A DNA stretch of 64,000 nucleotides from Chaenocephalus aceratus. Its lineage: Eukaryota > Chordata > Actinopteri > Perciformes > Channichthyidae. The notes under the pieces were generated by a model. It searched no databases, was not told the DNA's origin, and saw only the letters and a list, made by a program, of their open reading frames with translations. The stretch lies in the NCBI GenBank assembly GCA_023974075.1, contig CM043797.1:17486103-17550102 (forward strand), written 5' to 3'. Below, one piece after another: positions 1 to 10,978 of this stretch; the first letter of the stretch is position 1, and each line of letters begins with the position of its first letter. The position numbers were made by a program, and so were the translations under genes.

Positions 1-261
1 CTGTTATACAGATATTTAAAGTCATAAAATCACAAAAATATAACATTTCCGTGCAGAATAGTACACTGCATGAAGAAATCAGAGTCCTGTCACAGGTGAA
101 AAACTTTAGTTTGAATACATACTGTATACAAATAAGAAAAATGTCATTGTGTGTCAGCCCTCATGTATATTTCAAAAATATTTCCATGGTGGTGACATTA
201 TCCAAATTAAAATAATAAGAAATACAAAGTTTAACCCTGAAAACTGCTTTCCCAAATGTGC
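1..261. repeat. 3' flank of odorant-receptor tandem unit A
   Basis: This non-coding stretch is nearly identical to 44602-44868 and 54308-54580, which lie downstream of the two receptor genes in the window. It is therefore the 3' flank of a third unit whose receptor would lie to the left of the window. The copy breaks off at AAATTAC (262-268), where the large KDZ transposon is inserted, and resumes at 17971. Confidence 0.85.
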
Positions 262-268
262 AAATTAC

Positions 269-1184
269 CAACCCAGTCTCACAAAAAAACGTATAATAGC
301 TACGTTGGTCCACAACGTAGGACGTAGTAGTTCTACGAAAACGCCTCTGAAATCGTAAGATGCCTACGTTTTTTTTCCCCATTCATTCCAATGGCTGGCT
401 TCTATGTCACGTGATCTTCAAATTTCTCTCTGCAGAAAAAGAAACATGGCCGACCTCCGTTTTATTCTTGGTGTAAAATGCCTATTTTAAGGTTAGTTAG
501 GTCATTAAAATGCGTTTTGATGTCATTTCATGCGAGAAATATGAGTTGTTATTTAAGATTATGTGTGTAGTGGGTGTACATGATCTTTAGTTTGCTAGTT
601 ATTACCAAGATTACTTCAGGAAATCGTGTCCATTCAACGTTTGCATTGTTACCAAGGTGGTTGCTAGGGACGCTGCTATCAGTGTATGCTCTGAAATTGT
701 AATATTATAACGTCTTTGCCCTCATTTATTTATATTGCTGTTAGCGCACAACTCGAACGTAGCAGTTTAACAAAAATGCCTCAGGAAATTGTGTACATTT
801 AACGTATTTTAAGTGTGGCCCGAGCGAGACCTTACGTGTATTGTTAGTGTTAGCATCTGGTGCTAGCTAGCTACGCTAACAGATAACGGATAAGGAACTG
901 TACATCCATGTTCGTAATGCGCAGGTATTTGTTGTGTACTTAATGGCAACGCTACAGGCCTGTCATTTCCTGTGAACCCGGAAGTCATAATAGTGTAATA
1001 TTCCACAATAGGAGTCGAAAACAGGCCTCAAGTTCTTAGGTTTAATAGCTACTTTGGTAGCATACAGGTTCAGAGGTCACAGGTTACAGGTCGCAGGTTT
1101 AACGTCACGCAACAGGGTCAACGTCACACACTCTCCAGCCCTCCCCCCTCTGCTCCCCCCCAACCACAGGCCCGCACATCTATA
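269..1184 (+). repeat. Left terminal inverted repeat of the KDZ transposon
   Basis: This 916-bp segment is the reverse complement of 17055-17970 with only a few differences, such as one base in the ACTCGAACGTAG stretch near 755. Terminal inverted repeats this long are unusual for a cut-and-paste transposon. The inner boundary falls where the left copy runs into a TA dinucleotide run at 1181-1206. Confidence 0.92.
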
Positions 1185-2382
1185 TATATATATATATATA
1201 TATATAACAGTATCATTAAATAATGCTGTGTGTGTATAAATGAATGAATACATCTGTGTATATTTATGAATAAATACATGTGTGAGTACATATAAGTGTG
1301 TGTGTATATGAATAAATGTATATATAAAATAGTATCATTAAATAAATATATATATTATATATATAAAATAGTATCATTAAATAATGCTGTCAGATAAATG
1401 AAGTAGCCTACACAGTAATAGTCAAGGTTATATTCAATATTCTGCACTTACACCAGCTGATAAGATATTTAAAACGTCTTTTGTTTGTCCTGAAAACGAC
1501 ATTTGAGAATACACACAGGCTAGTTATAGATGATAAAACACCAGTAGTACAATCTCAGGACTCTTCGATATGCCTTTAATTACAGGATCGTTTACTTTTG
1601 TCACTACCCGATCCGTCCCCCTGCCCGATCGGTACTGCGCATGTGCGAGATGGTCCGCCATATTGGACAACTCCGGACGGCAACACACGATGGACACTTG
1701 ACACAGTGGCTTTTAGCAAAGCTCAAAAATAAAACGAGAGAGAGATGAGTTATTGTTATTACAACGTGACTTCACTATTATTTAACAACTCTTTGTATTG
1801 GGTTATTTTATTTGGGGTTAAGTACATTGTCAGAATAAGTGAGGAATGAATTTAACTTCTGTTAGACAGCCATATGCCATACATTTGTGCATACATTCAC
1901 AGTAAATATGTATTCAGTATGATAGCTGTCTAACAGAAGTTACATTCAATAAAGTACATTGTCTCCCATTAATTAAATAATAAAGGGCACGTTAGCCCAT
2001 CCCATGCAGTTTAGACATGGTATTTGCTTCTTCTTTTTTCTGCAACTGTTTGATGATGTTCCTTTAATAAAAAAAATACTATTTACCCATTTCAAGTTGT
2101 TTATTTATATATTTTGTTGATGTCCATCAAGTGATTTTAAATTATTATTTCATTTTTATTTGAAGAAGAAATTATACAAGTATGAAAATGAAAAAACAAT
2201 TTTACAATAAAAACAAAAGGCTTTGAGGTTTTTCAGTTCAATAACATAATTTTTATTACAAAGTAACATTCAGCAAGTATATACAATAACGGTAGCAAAG
2301 GAAGGCATATAACCCAAAAAAACAATCAAAACAGATAAAATAGGGTCAAGCAGCACAACGGTTTTGACAACACGTGCAATTA
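1185..2382. other. AT-rich non-coding interior of the KDZ transposon with a foldback hairpin
   Basis: No gene is visible. It begins with TA/TG-rich simple sequence (1181-1380). An inverted repeat at about 1852-1871 and 1926-1945 (core TAACTTCTGTTAGACAGC and its complement, loop about 55 bases) would form a strong hairpin. The 3' end of the downstream minus-strand gene lies just beyond this stretch. Confidence 0.6.
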
Positions 2383-5300
2383 TCAGTCCTGCTGTTCCTC
2401 TGTTGTGGTATTGTCCTTCTCCACCCACTGTAGGGGCCACTTCTTCCCACTGTAATACATTGTAAAGATATCAGCCATGAACATAATTCAAAATATGGCA
2501 ATATATGTTACACCTCTGTCAGATAAAAATGGTAATCAAATGCTTAGACTAATTAGTTATTGGTACATTTGCAGTGCAATTTAAAATACTACATACCACG
2601 TGGAACAAGGTTCCCACTCCACCAATTGCATTTGCTTCCCCTAAAAAATGATCGAAAATATTTGTACCATTTCAAGCAAAAATATGTAAGTTATGTTGCA
2701 TTCAAATCCCAAAAGTGTGTCTGTAGCATGCTTTAGATGTACATTATATTAACTGACACAGTGACCTCTATTTATGACGAACAAACCTTTTGCCTTTTGG
2801 TTTTTACTACAGTCTTCACTGGGTAGTACTGCTCTCCTCCCACGATCTTATGGCTGCATTCTGAAAGAGCAAAATAATGTATACTCGTTTTTTGACCTTA
2901 TAGATGTTAATGTTACTTTTGCACAATTTGATCTGTAATTTATAAAATCGCTTTCAGTTTGCTTTTATTCTCATAAATTATATTTCCACAATTATTTGAA
3001 CATGTCAACTGTTTATATAAAACTGCAAAAACTTTACACAAAAGGACAATCATAACATATATTGTTTAAAATATATATATATTTGACTGTGGTGAGTCGT
3101 TCGTCCACCACCGTGAAACAAATGATGATTTTTAAAAAAAAAATGGTTTCTTTATTGATAAATAGTTGTAAAACAAAAATGCCCTCAAAAGTATTTGTTT
3201 AGAAAAGACAACAGTTGACATTTTTAACACTTCTCTATACAGAGAAAATATACTAGAGCTCGTGTCTTTACTGTCTAATCCCAATTATAATTGAAGCTAA
3301 ATAACCTTCAAAGTGTTGGGGGTTCTTCTTCTTGAGCTTCTTCCTTGGAGACACGTCTGTTGAGATGAAAGAAAAGCTTTTGTGAAGAGCTGTTATTATA
3401 CTGTACACTTGATGTTACTGTTTAAAATATATCATTTAGTTTAAAACAGCACTGTTTATTTGGCTAATTGTCAAGACTTACCAGAAATGTTTCTTATTTT
3501 TAATATTCATATCATAACAGCAGTAAAAAGTCATCAATAATTCATTTCACCTGGCTCCAAAACAGCTAGTGTGCTACGCATGCTTGGCACCCCGATTTAA
3601 AGAGATACCGCTCATCGTTTTGCTTATTGTTGTTGGTGTAGATGGCCCTTAAGGGTTTATTTTTAACCTTTAGTAATGTTCACTTAGTTGTACAACTCCT
3701 TAGAAGTAGCTTCACTGTTATCATCAGGGTTAGGAAGTTACTAGAGAAAGATATATATATAGGAACTAGTCATTTGTAACCTGTTACCTTTTAAAAGTGT
3801 CCAACACTGGTCATCATCTAACATCAACATGTTTAGAGCGCAGAGAAAATCTTGTTTCGCCCAAAATATAATAATAATATAATAGAGATTGAAGCTGAAT
3901 ATTTGCTTGGATAAAACATGTTGTGAAATTTTTTCTTGACTTCTGGGCTTTACAACACTGGAGTTAAAAGTGAATGGTTGAAACGAGTCAAAAAACGATA
4001 CTACGCGGCCAACAGTGGAATTTTATTGTTTTAAAAGTATAATACTAATAATATTAGTGAAGCATCATTCTTATCTGATATTATGCTAAATAAACAAAAA
4101 AAGATATAAAAGCTGCATAGTATTGATTTAGTATTGAAGTATCAACATTAAGAATGGGGTTTCAAAGCTTTCCTCTATTCCGTACAGGCCTAGTTATATT
4201 TTTAACCCCGCAGGGTTGCAGCTGAAAGACTAAGACTAGAACTGACATAAAAGCCATGTATCAACTTACATGTTACCAACACATTAAATTATCCAAATAC
4301 ACAAATGTTATTAGGTTATATCTACTTGTGCCCTTCATAGAGCAGTCCTATTAATTTAAACATTCACACAGTAAGGTTTTTTTTGTCAGCAGCAACTGTG
4401 CTGCTTTTAGTCTGGATTATGAGTTTAAATTCTTCATATTAACAATATTACAGTCTGATTTTCGGTTGTAAAATATGCCTCTCTGCTTGCAGTTGACCTA
4501 GTATACCTGTCCATGTTTACCATTGGTCATATGGGGCAAACACTTCCCCTTTATGTGAACCTGCTCATGGTGGGAAAACCCTGGGTTATGTGAAAATTTA
4601 GCTTGATTGCGGCTATTAAGGTTAGTGAAGTAAGGTAACGCAAAAATACCTAAAGTATGTGCATTTGCTTTGGAGTATTGTCCTCTGGATGTATTGCTAT
4701 TTAAAATTGCCACTAAAACCTACCCTGTTTCTTTTTTGCTGCTGCAGTCCTTTTTGTTTGTGCTGCTGGAGTTGCAGGACCTGTAGAGGGTTGTATGGCA
4801 GGACTAGTAGGGAGCAGGACTGCATAAGTACTGCTGGAGGGTCGGTCTTCTGGACTGGATGAGGGAATGGTGGTAGGAGCACTTGTGGAGTGTTCCGCGT
4901 CCAGACTGAGTGAGGGGATGGTGGTAGGAGCACTTGTGGAGTGTTCCGCGTCCAGACTGGGTGAGGGGATGGTGGTAGGAGCACTTGTGGAGTGTTCCGC
5001 GTCCAGACTGGATGAGGGGATGGTGGTAGGAGCACTTGTGGAGTGTTCCGCCTCCAGACTGGGTGAGGGGATGGTGGTAGGAGCACTTGTGGAGTGTTCC
5101 GCGTCCAGACTGGGTGAGGGTTGTGGGTTAGTCCAACCTCAATGACACAAAAAGACAAAACTATCAGAGTAATGTTGATTTGTTTTGCATTCAGCAGCTC
5201 AATTTCTACTTTGAATATATATGTATACAACATAGTAACACAATTGTTTCTGATGTCAGCTTCTTCTTAACTACACATTTATTTTACCTAGACTGTGTGT

Positions 5301-5883
5301 GTATAATTAAATGAATTGTTGAATCATTAAGAATTTTTTTGCCATAAATTGTTCATGAGCATTTTAAAATAGACTGAGCTATATGGTAACATTTGAAATG
5401 ACCACAAATATAATTGCTTACCATCTACTAACACCTCATATAAAGCCTTCATCCGGTGAAGGCACTTTGCAGCCTGGTCCGACAGATGCCATCTCGGATG
5501 TGCAACATTTGTCTTCCAGGTGGAAGGCTTTTCCCTGGTTTTGAGAGAAACACCATGGCCCTATACCCAAGGGTGTTCAGTTTCTCAACCTAAAAAAAAG
5601 ATTTAAATGTAATACAGAAACATTATCAGACTTAATTTTGTAAACTACAATTACAGACATAAACACACACCAAAACAGATGCCTCATCAAGAACATGTGA
5701 GATGGTTTTGTTCTTTTTTTGTTTTTTTAACCAATCGTCTTTTTTGGCCTCAAATTTTTGCAGTTTCTTGGCCAGTCGTTGCTTTCTCGGCTGCAGTGTT
5801 TTGCAGAACTTGCAGGTCTTGGTTGACACAGCAATGACTGCTTTGCAGCTGACGCAGGTTGTGTTTGTTGACCCTCTTGGCAT
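2383..5883 (-). CDS. Seven-exon passenger gene of the KDZ transposon: basic N terminus, 17-residue repeats, chromo-like C terminus
   Basis: The exon model on the complement is 5671-5883, 5422-5589, 4724-5137, 3306-3356, 2787-2860, 2597-2640 and 2383-2449; every junction has GT/AG. Exon 1 starts MPRGSTNTTCVSCK and holds two Cys-x2-Cys pairs (CVSC, CKFC) followed by a lysine-rich helix. Exon 3 encodes Ser/Pro/Thr-rich 17-residue repeats and a lysine tail. The last exons (IVGGEQYYPVKTV, then LVEWEPCSTCGKKW) resemble a small chromo-like beta barrel with a CxxC. From memory, similar uncharacterised proteins occur in many fish, but I cannot name a function. Exon 2 reads in one frame to about 5530 and in another frame after it, implying a single-base indel, so this copy may be broken. 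Its location between the inverted repeats and its shared strand with the transposase suggest it is carried by the element. Confidence 0.6.
4861..5120 (-). repeat. 51-bp coding minisatellite, five copies
   Basis: Five near-identical 51-bp units lie in exon 3 of the passenger gene. The plus-strand unit begins GAGGGGATGGTGGTAGGAGC, and successive starts are 51 bases apart (for example 4912 and 4963). On the minus strand each unit encodes PSPSLDAEHSTSAPTTI. The period is a multiple of three, so copy-number change keeps the frame. Units differ at only a few bases. Confidence 0.9.
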
Positions 5884-7149
5884 CTTGAACCTGCAATAAA
5901 AACAAGCAAAAATATAAACACCAAATTGACTAAGGAACTAAATAACTTTAATATGATCAAATTATCAATTTGTCATGTAGGCCTACCCTACTTCAATGTT
6001 TCAGTGACATTTCTGCCAGAATACTGGTGACGGATTACAGGTGACTCTTTCATGCCTTCTGTTACCCACCTCTATAGTACACAATACCAGTATTAACCTG
6101 GTTAACCATGCAAAGTAGTATCGGAGAGAACCATCTTGCACCAAGTCTGTACAGGCAGGTCTAGAAGATCCATTCTGAACTATGTACAGACAGGGGGTGG
6201 TTGTTTTGTTTTGTAGTGAAAGTTTACACTTATTTTGTTAAAATACCTATGACATATATATATAGTATGTATTTTTACTATTTCAAATGTTCACTGTAGA
6301 TGTTCTTATGACTGACAAAAGAGGAATTAAGTATGGACAGTGTTCTTGGACAGACATCAATCGGTACCACATTAGTGTCAGCGCATACATCTTGTGCATG
6401 AGATGCAGACTAAATTAAAGACATTGCTTATACTCTGTTCTATTTGTATTGGCCTACTAGTAGGCCTACTAACAGGTTTTCAAATATTGCTCAACTGTTT
6501 TCAAGTAATAATATATTTCAGCAATACATCAATACATAGTATCAATACTGACATCATTGTCTTTGGGGATTTAACCTTATCATTAGTAAAACAACAATCT
6601 ATCTAAAAAATCTCTGGCCCTGTCACCCATATGTAATGCAGTTGTTAAATGCCGCTAACTAAAAATAAAATAAAACCCATAAAAAAATAGTTCGATTAGC
6701 TGAGGGTATGTTTGAGAGTGACTGCTAGCTGCAACTGCCAAAATTAGGTACAATGGATGCTGCCACTTTCATTTTGAGCTATAAAATACAAAATAGCTCC
6801 GTAAACAAGTTTAAGGTAGGCCTATTACCGCACGTCCGCACCCTATAGCTTACAGTTTAAGATGCATGTTAATAAATAAGTGGCTGTTTTGCATAAACAT
6901 CTTTGCGTTGTTTAACATAACGTTACCCGTTATAGGCAAACTAAAAAGTTGGTGTATATTTAGCTTTTTAATGCATAGAAATGTGTGCTCATTACCTACC
7001 GTTCAAACTGTCCAGCTTAATAATTGGTACCTCGGAAGCGCGCTAATTTCGCCCGCGCAGCATCGATGTTGACACCTCCCCCCTCTCAGAGGTCCAGCGG
7101 CTGAACTCTGTGTGACCCCGGGCAATTGACAGACAGACAGAATTGTATA

Positions 7150-7343
7150 TGTTGTGTAACTATTTAATGGTGTTATCTTTATTGCTACCCCCTTCCCCGT
7201 CAATGTATAGTGTTGGTCCACAGCGCAAATGCTCCAGAGATCTCGGAAATATGTTGGCACTAAACAATTAGTAAATAAACAAGTAAAGAATTGATGAATA
7301 TTTCATATGCTCAGACACACACTCACAAGCGCACACACACACG

Positions 7344-7395
<52 letters not shown>

Positions 7396-8990
7396 GTTAG
7401 GCACTTGCCGCCAACACTGATAACGTGACGTGGATCATAAATATATCAGCCATTAAACAACATCTTACATTTCTTTTCACACAATACGTCTCCTTGCAGT
7501 ATCAACACTAATTCGGCTCACTTTTATATTTGATCCAATTGGTAGATAGGCTGTATTTACACCATAAAGGTGCACAGATGATATAAAGGGACGCCTGGTG
7601 GTTAAAGCATGTTATTGAATTTCATTATTTTTATTATTAGATATTAATACGATCCCTATAAAGTATATTCATTACTCGTTATTCTCTACTAATAGTTAAT
7701 TAAAGACTGTATGTAATTACTATTTTGCACATCCCTTTCAAGATTTCAAGATTTTCTAAGGTTTATTGACATATCATATAGGCCTACACAACTGTGGTGT
7801 AGTTCTGCACTGAATGAAAAACTTGGGTCGCAGGTTCCTCAATAGTGCATTACAAGACATCTATCAATATGTGTGCATGCCTCCAGCAATGTTAACTATG
7901 TTGAAGCACTTATTTTAACTGATATTATACATAATGTATTATACTCTTATAGATGTATGTAGATATTTCATCTCCGGCCTCGTCAGATATTGAACAATCA
8001 ATAAATAAAGAACACAGAATTGTTGAATATAAAACACAGAATTTATGTGATTATACTAAATGATTTACAAATAAACACCACTGCATATTTAACTGTTACA
8101 CATGCTGATGTAACGCAAATGTTTCCAACTTGGGATCAATAAAGTATATCTTATCTTAAGATGATCGATGGCTACTGCCATATTGCCAAGTGCATGTTTC
8201 AGGCTTATCAATTAATGTAATGTAATCAATTAACAACAGGGGTTACAGACATAAGACCAGCTGTTAAATAAAGCTCTTCTGACCTTAGCTGGCGTGTGGG
8301 TATATATATTAATGCTGCCCATATTGGGCACAAGCCATTTTCACCCATTTATTAATTATATGTTTTAAATGTGAGTGTTTCCTGTCCCCTAAACCTCCAG
8401 GGATGTACACAGTTTAATACTGGCAACTTCTTATTATGGGAAATACGAAAACGTCTTTTAAAACTACAACTCCCAGTAGAGACGTGCCATAGAGAACATG
8501 TTGCAAAACAGAATAGCCAGCATGTGTAGTTCTGGGGACGGGGTGGGGGAGGGGGGACGCGGTGGACCCGTTCAAATCCAGTTGTGGACAGTCTGCCGTG
8601 GTTCCATCCCATTTCAAGTGCTGTTCGAGAATCGGCTTAACCCTCGGAGCACACTCTCCAATCACAGAGCTTGAGGACTATCACGGGGTTTGTCAAGCGA
8701 AGCGGAGAGAATACTTACTTCCCGGTGTAATATTCTCAAAAGCAAATGAGCTGCTCCGACTCTCGGTCCTGACGGACTCCAACTTGTGTTTATTAATCAA
8801 ACAAATAAATAAACACAAGGATAATTATGTGTTGTTGAGTAAATGGAGAATTGCACAGGGGAAAATAACGTGTCGGCTATGCCACAATTTTAGATGCGGA
8901 TTTTGTTAAACTAATACGTTTGCACTGTGGACCAACACTATACATTGACGGGGAAGGGGGTAGCAATAAAGAGAACACTATTTTACACAA
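7150..8990. repeat. Foldback (TIR) element nested in the KDZ transposon
   Basis: About 80 bases at 7150-7232, with core TTATTGCTACCCCCTTCCCC, are inverted at 8913-8990 with few mismatches. The 1.7 kb between them is non-coding. This fits a non-autonomous terminal-inverted-repeat element or remnant, but no clean target duplication was found, so the boundaries are approximate. Confidence 0.5.
7325..7393. repeat. CA dinucleotide microsatellite
   Basis: A CA/GT run of about 60 bases with a few GC interruptions at its left end. Confidence 0.95.
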
Positions 8991-9160
8991 CAGAAATAAT
9001 ATCGATAGCAGCGTCCCTAGCAACCACCTTGGTAACAATGACAACGTTGTATAGAAGTAATCTTCGTAATAACTAGCAAACTAAAGATGTACATCCACTG
9101 CACACATAATCTGAAATAACAACTCATATTTCAATACAATTTCAGAGGCGTTTTTGTAGA
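8990..9160 (+). repeat. Internal degenerate copy of the KDZ right terminal repeat
   Basis: This segment matches 17558-17705 of the right terminal repeat in the same orientation (shared runs include GCAGCGTCCCTAGCAACCAC and TAACTAGCAAACTAAAGAT). It then jumps to the TTTCAGAGGCGTTTTTGTAG part of the repeat, with an internal deletion. It may mark an older related copy inside the element. Confidence 0.75.
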
Positions 9161-9596
9161 TAATCACCACTCTGAAATGCACTAACTCTTCCCAAATACT
9201 GTACAATTAACTGATGGACTACACAATATATTTACACTGACATGAATGTACTGGTATGTATGCTGTGTGTCTCTGTCATTGTGTCTCCCTGTGGGTGCCT
9301 GCATCTGTGTTATTGCACTTAAGGAACAGTTCTCAGTCATTTCATTACATTTTTGTATAAAGAGAAAGTCAATTCTTATTCCGTTTTTATTAAAATTAAA
9401 ATCTGTACAAAAGCAACCAATGACAGGTATGCACATTCTTGCAGCAATGACAACTGTATTCATGTTTCACCAAGGCATTGTGAGACAGGTTCTTAGGGAT
9501 TTTTTTGATAGCAGATATGTAATTTTACAATGATGGCAAAAGCTTAACCGCTGATGTGAAATCAGTACAGAAACACATACCCTGATTGGTCTAAGG

Positions 9597-10702
9597 CAGG
9601 GGTCTTCAACTAAAATTCAACGAGGTCCAGTTAGAGAAAATCTCCCCATGTAAAGGTCCGGAACATCAAAATGTCTAAGTTGCTTCATGAATTAGTGTGA
9701 TATATATTGAAGTGACCTGTAGCTTTATCAACATTTGCATGTAATCAACAACTGACTGCCAATCAAATAAAGAAAGTACAATTCAAAAACAACAATATTT
9801 ATTGTCAATTAACATTACTTAAATACTGTGGATATGTGTCATGTTTAAATATTGAAGTTAAATGCATCAATCTGGTACACTTTGAGAGCAACATTAAGAG
9901 ATCTATGGATACATCTCTCAACACCCATATGAAACAGAACTGTAAGCAGATTTGTCTTTTTGGATATTTTACAAATCACTCCCCTTTTAAACTCAATTCT
10001 TGTTATTTTTAACAACTTTTTTGTTACTGTCATATAGTATTTTATACCTGTTTTTCATTTAGTCTCATTAATAACTATAATAATCATATCAAGGTGTGCC
10101 TTAACCTCACTGAGCTGAGGTTATTTGAGCCTCTCAGGAGAGAGCTCTCTTCCACCTGGTTGTAGAAAAGCTCTTTAAATTCGTTAGCATAGCTAGCTAA
10201 CCAGATGCTAATAACAACAGATCGCCACTGTACTTACAACTAAAGACACAGCCACATAAACACTGCGGCATGTGTACGGCTCCTTATGGGTATTGCAATA
10301 TTTTAAGGGCTGAAGCTGCGTTCCGGTGCTCTCTGTCAGCACTCCTTTCAGACGAGACATATACCACGCGAAGTCACGTTACGCTCGTGTTGTGTTCAAG
10401 GAACCTGTCCTTGGCCAGGAAAAACAGGTACTCGCTTGTTTAAATTATTTTTGCGGTCTAGATTTCTTCTTCTTTTTTGAAGTGAGAAGTTGTCCGTCAG
10501 TCGGACTGACGGACGGACTCCCCCCACCCCAAAACGAAAACTCTTCGGTTCTCCACGAATTACACAAGTCACCCATATCAGCGTTAAAAAAGTGGGAGGC
10601 TTCGAAAAAGCCCCTATTAATGTATTGATTATAGCTCCGGGTCCGTATAGGTCGGCGTCTGGGTCCGGATCCGGACCGCGGTCCGCCTCTTGCCGACCCC
10701 TG
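9597..10702. mobile_element. Non-autonomous hAT element
   Basis: The ends are CAGGGGTCTTCAAC and GCCGACCCCTG, with an exact 8-bp target duplication GTCTAAGG at 9589-9596 and 10703-10710. The 1.1-kb interior has no intact transposase. The terminal CAGGGG motif and 8-bp duplication are hallmarks of hAT elements. It sits inside the KDZ transposon, so it is either a passenger or a later insertion. Confidence 0.85.
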
Positions 10703-10978
10703 GTCTAAGGCAATGCATATATAATTTGGTAACCATCACAATACATATGGACGTGAACTGATAATTGTCAGTCACTGGAATTAGATTTACCAATTGGAGC
10801 TTCTGATGATGCAGGATGACAATCATTAGTTTATTTAGTCAGTCTGTAGAGGTGTAATTTATCTTGGTTAGTTTGTGAAAGGTCAGTGTGAACAGGACCA
10901 GAACTTTAACAAATGCATTTATCTTCCTTTGTTCCAAGGTGTTAAAGCAGCCTTATAGCTTGAAGTCATTCACTGCTG

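Larger units (their letters stand above)
5884..9588. other. Non-coding interior between passenger gene and hAT insertion
   Basis: No convincing coding exon is visible on either strand. The stretch holds a pair of inverted repeats at 7150-7232 and 8913-8990, a CA microsatellite, and a degenerate internal copy of the element's own terminal repeat. The part just upstream of 5883 should contain the promoter of the passenger gene, but I see no clear TATA box. Confidence 0.5.

Noticed and set aside
4697..5233. Long minus-strand frame of 178 residues over the 51-bp repeats (HPVWTRNTPQVLLPP repeats)
   Set aside because: It is an alternative frame of exon 3; the spliced model reads the PSPSLDAEHSTSAPTTI frame, with correct junctions at 5137 and 4724.
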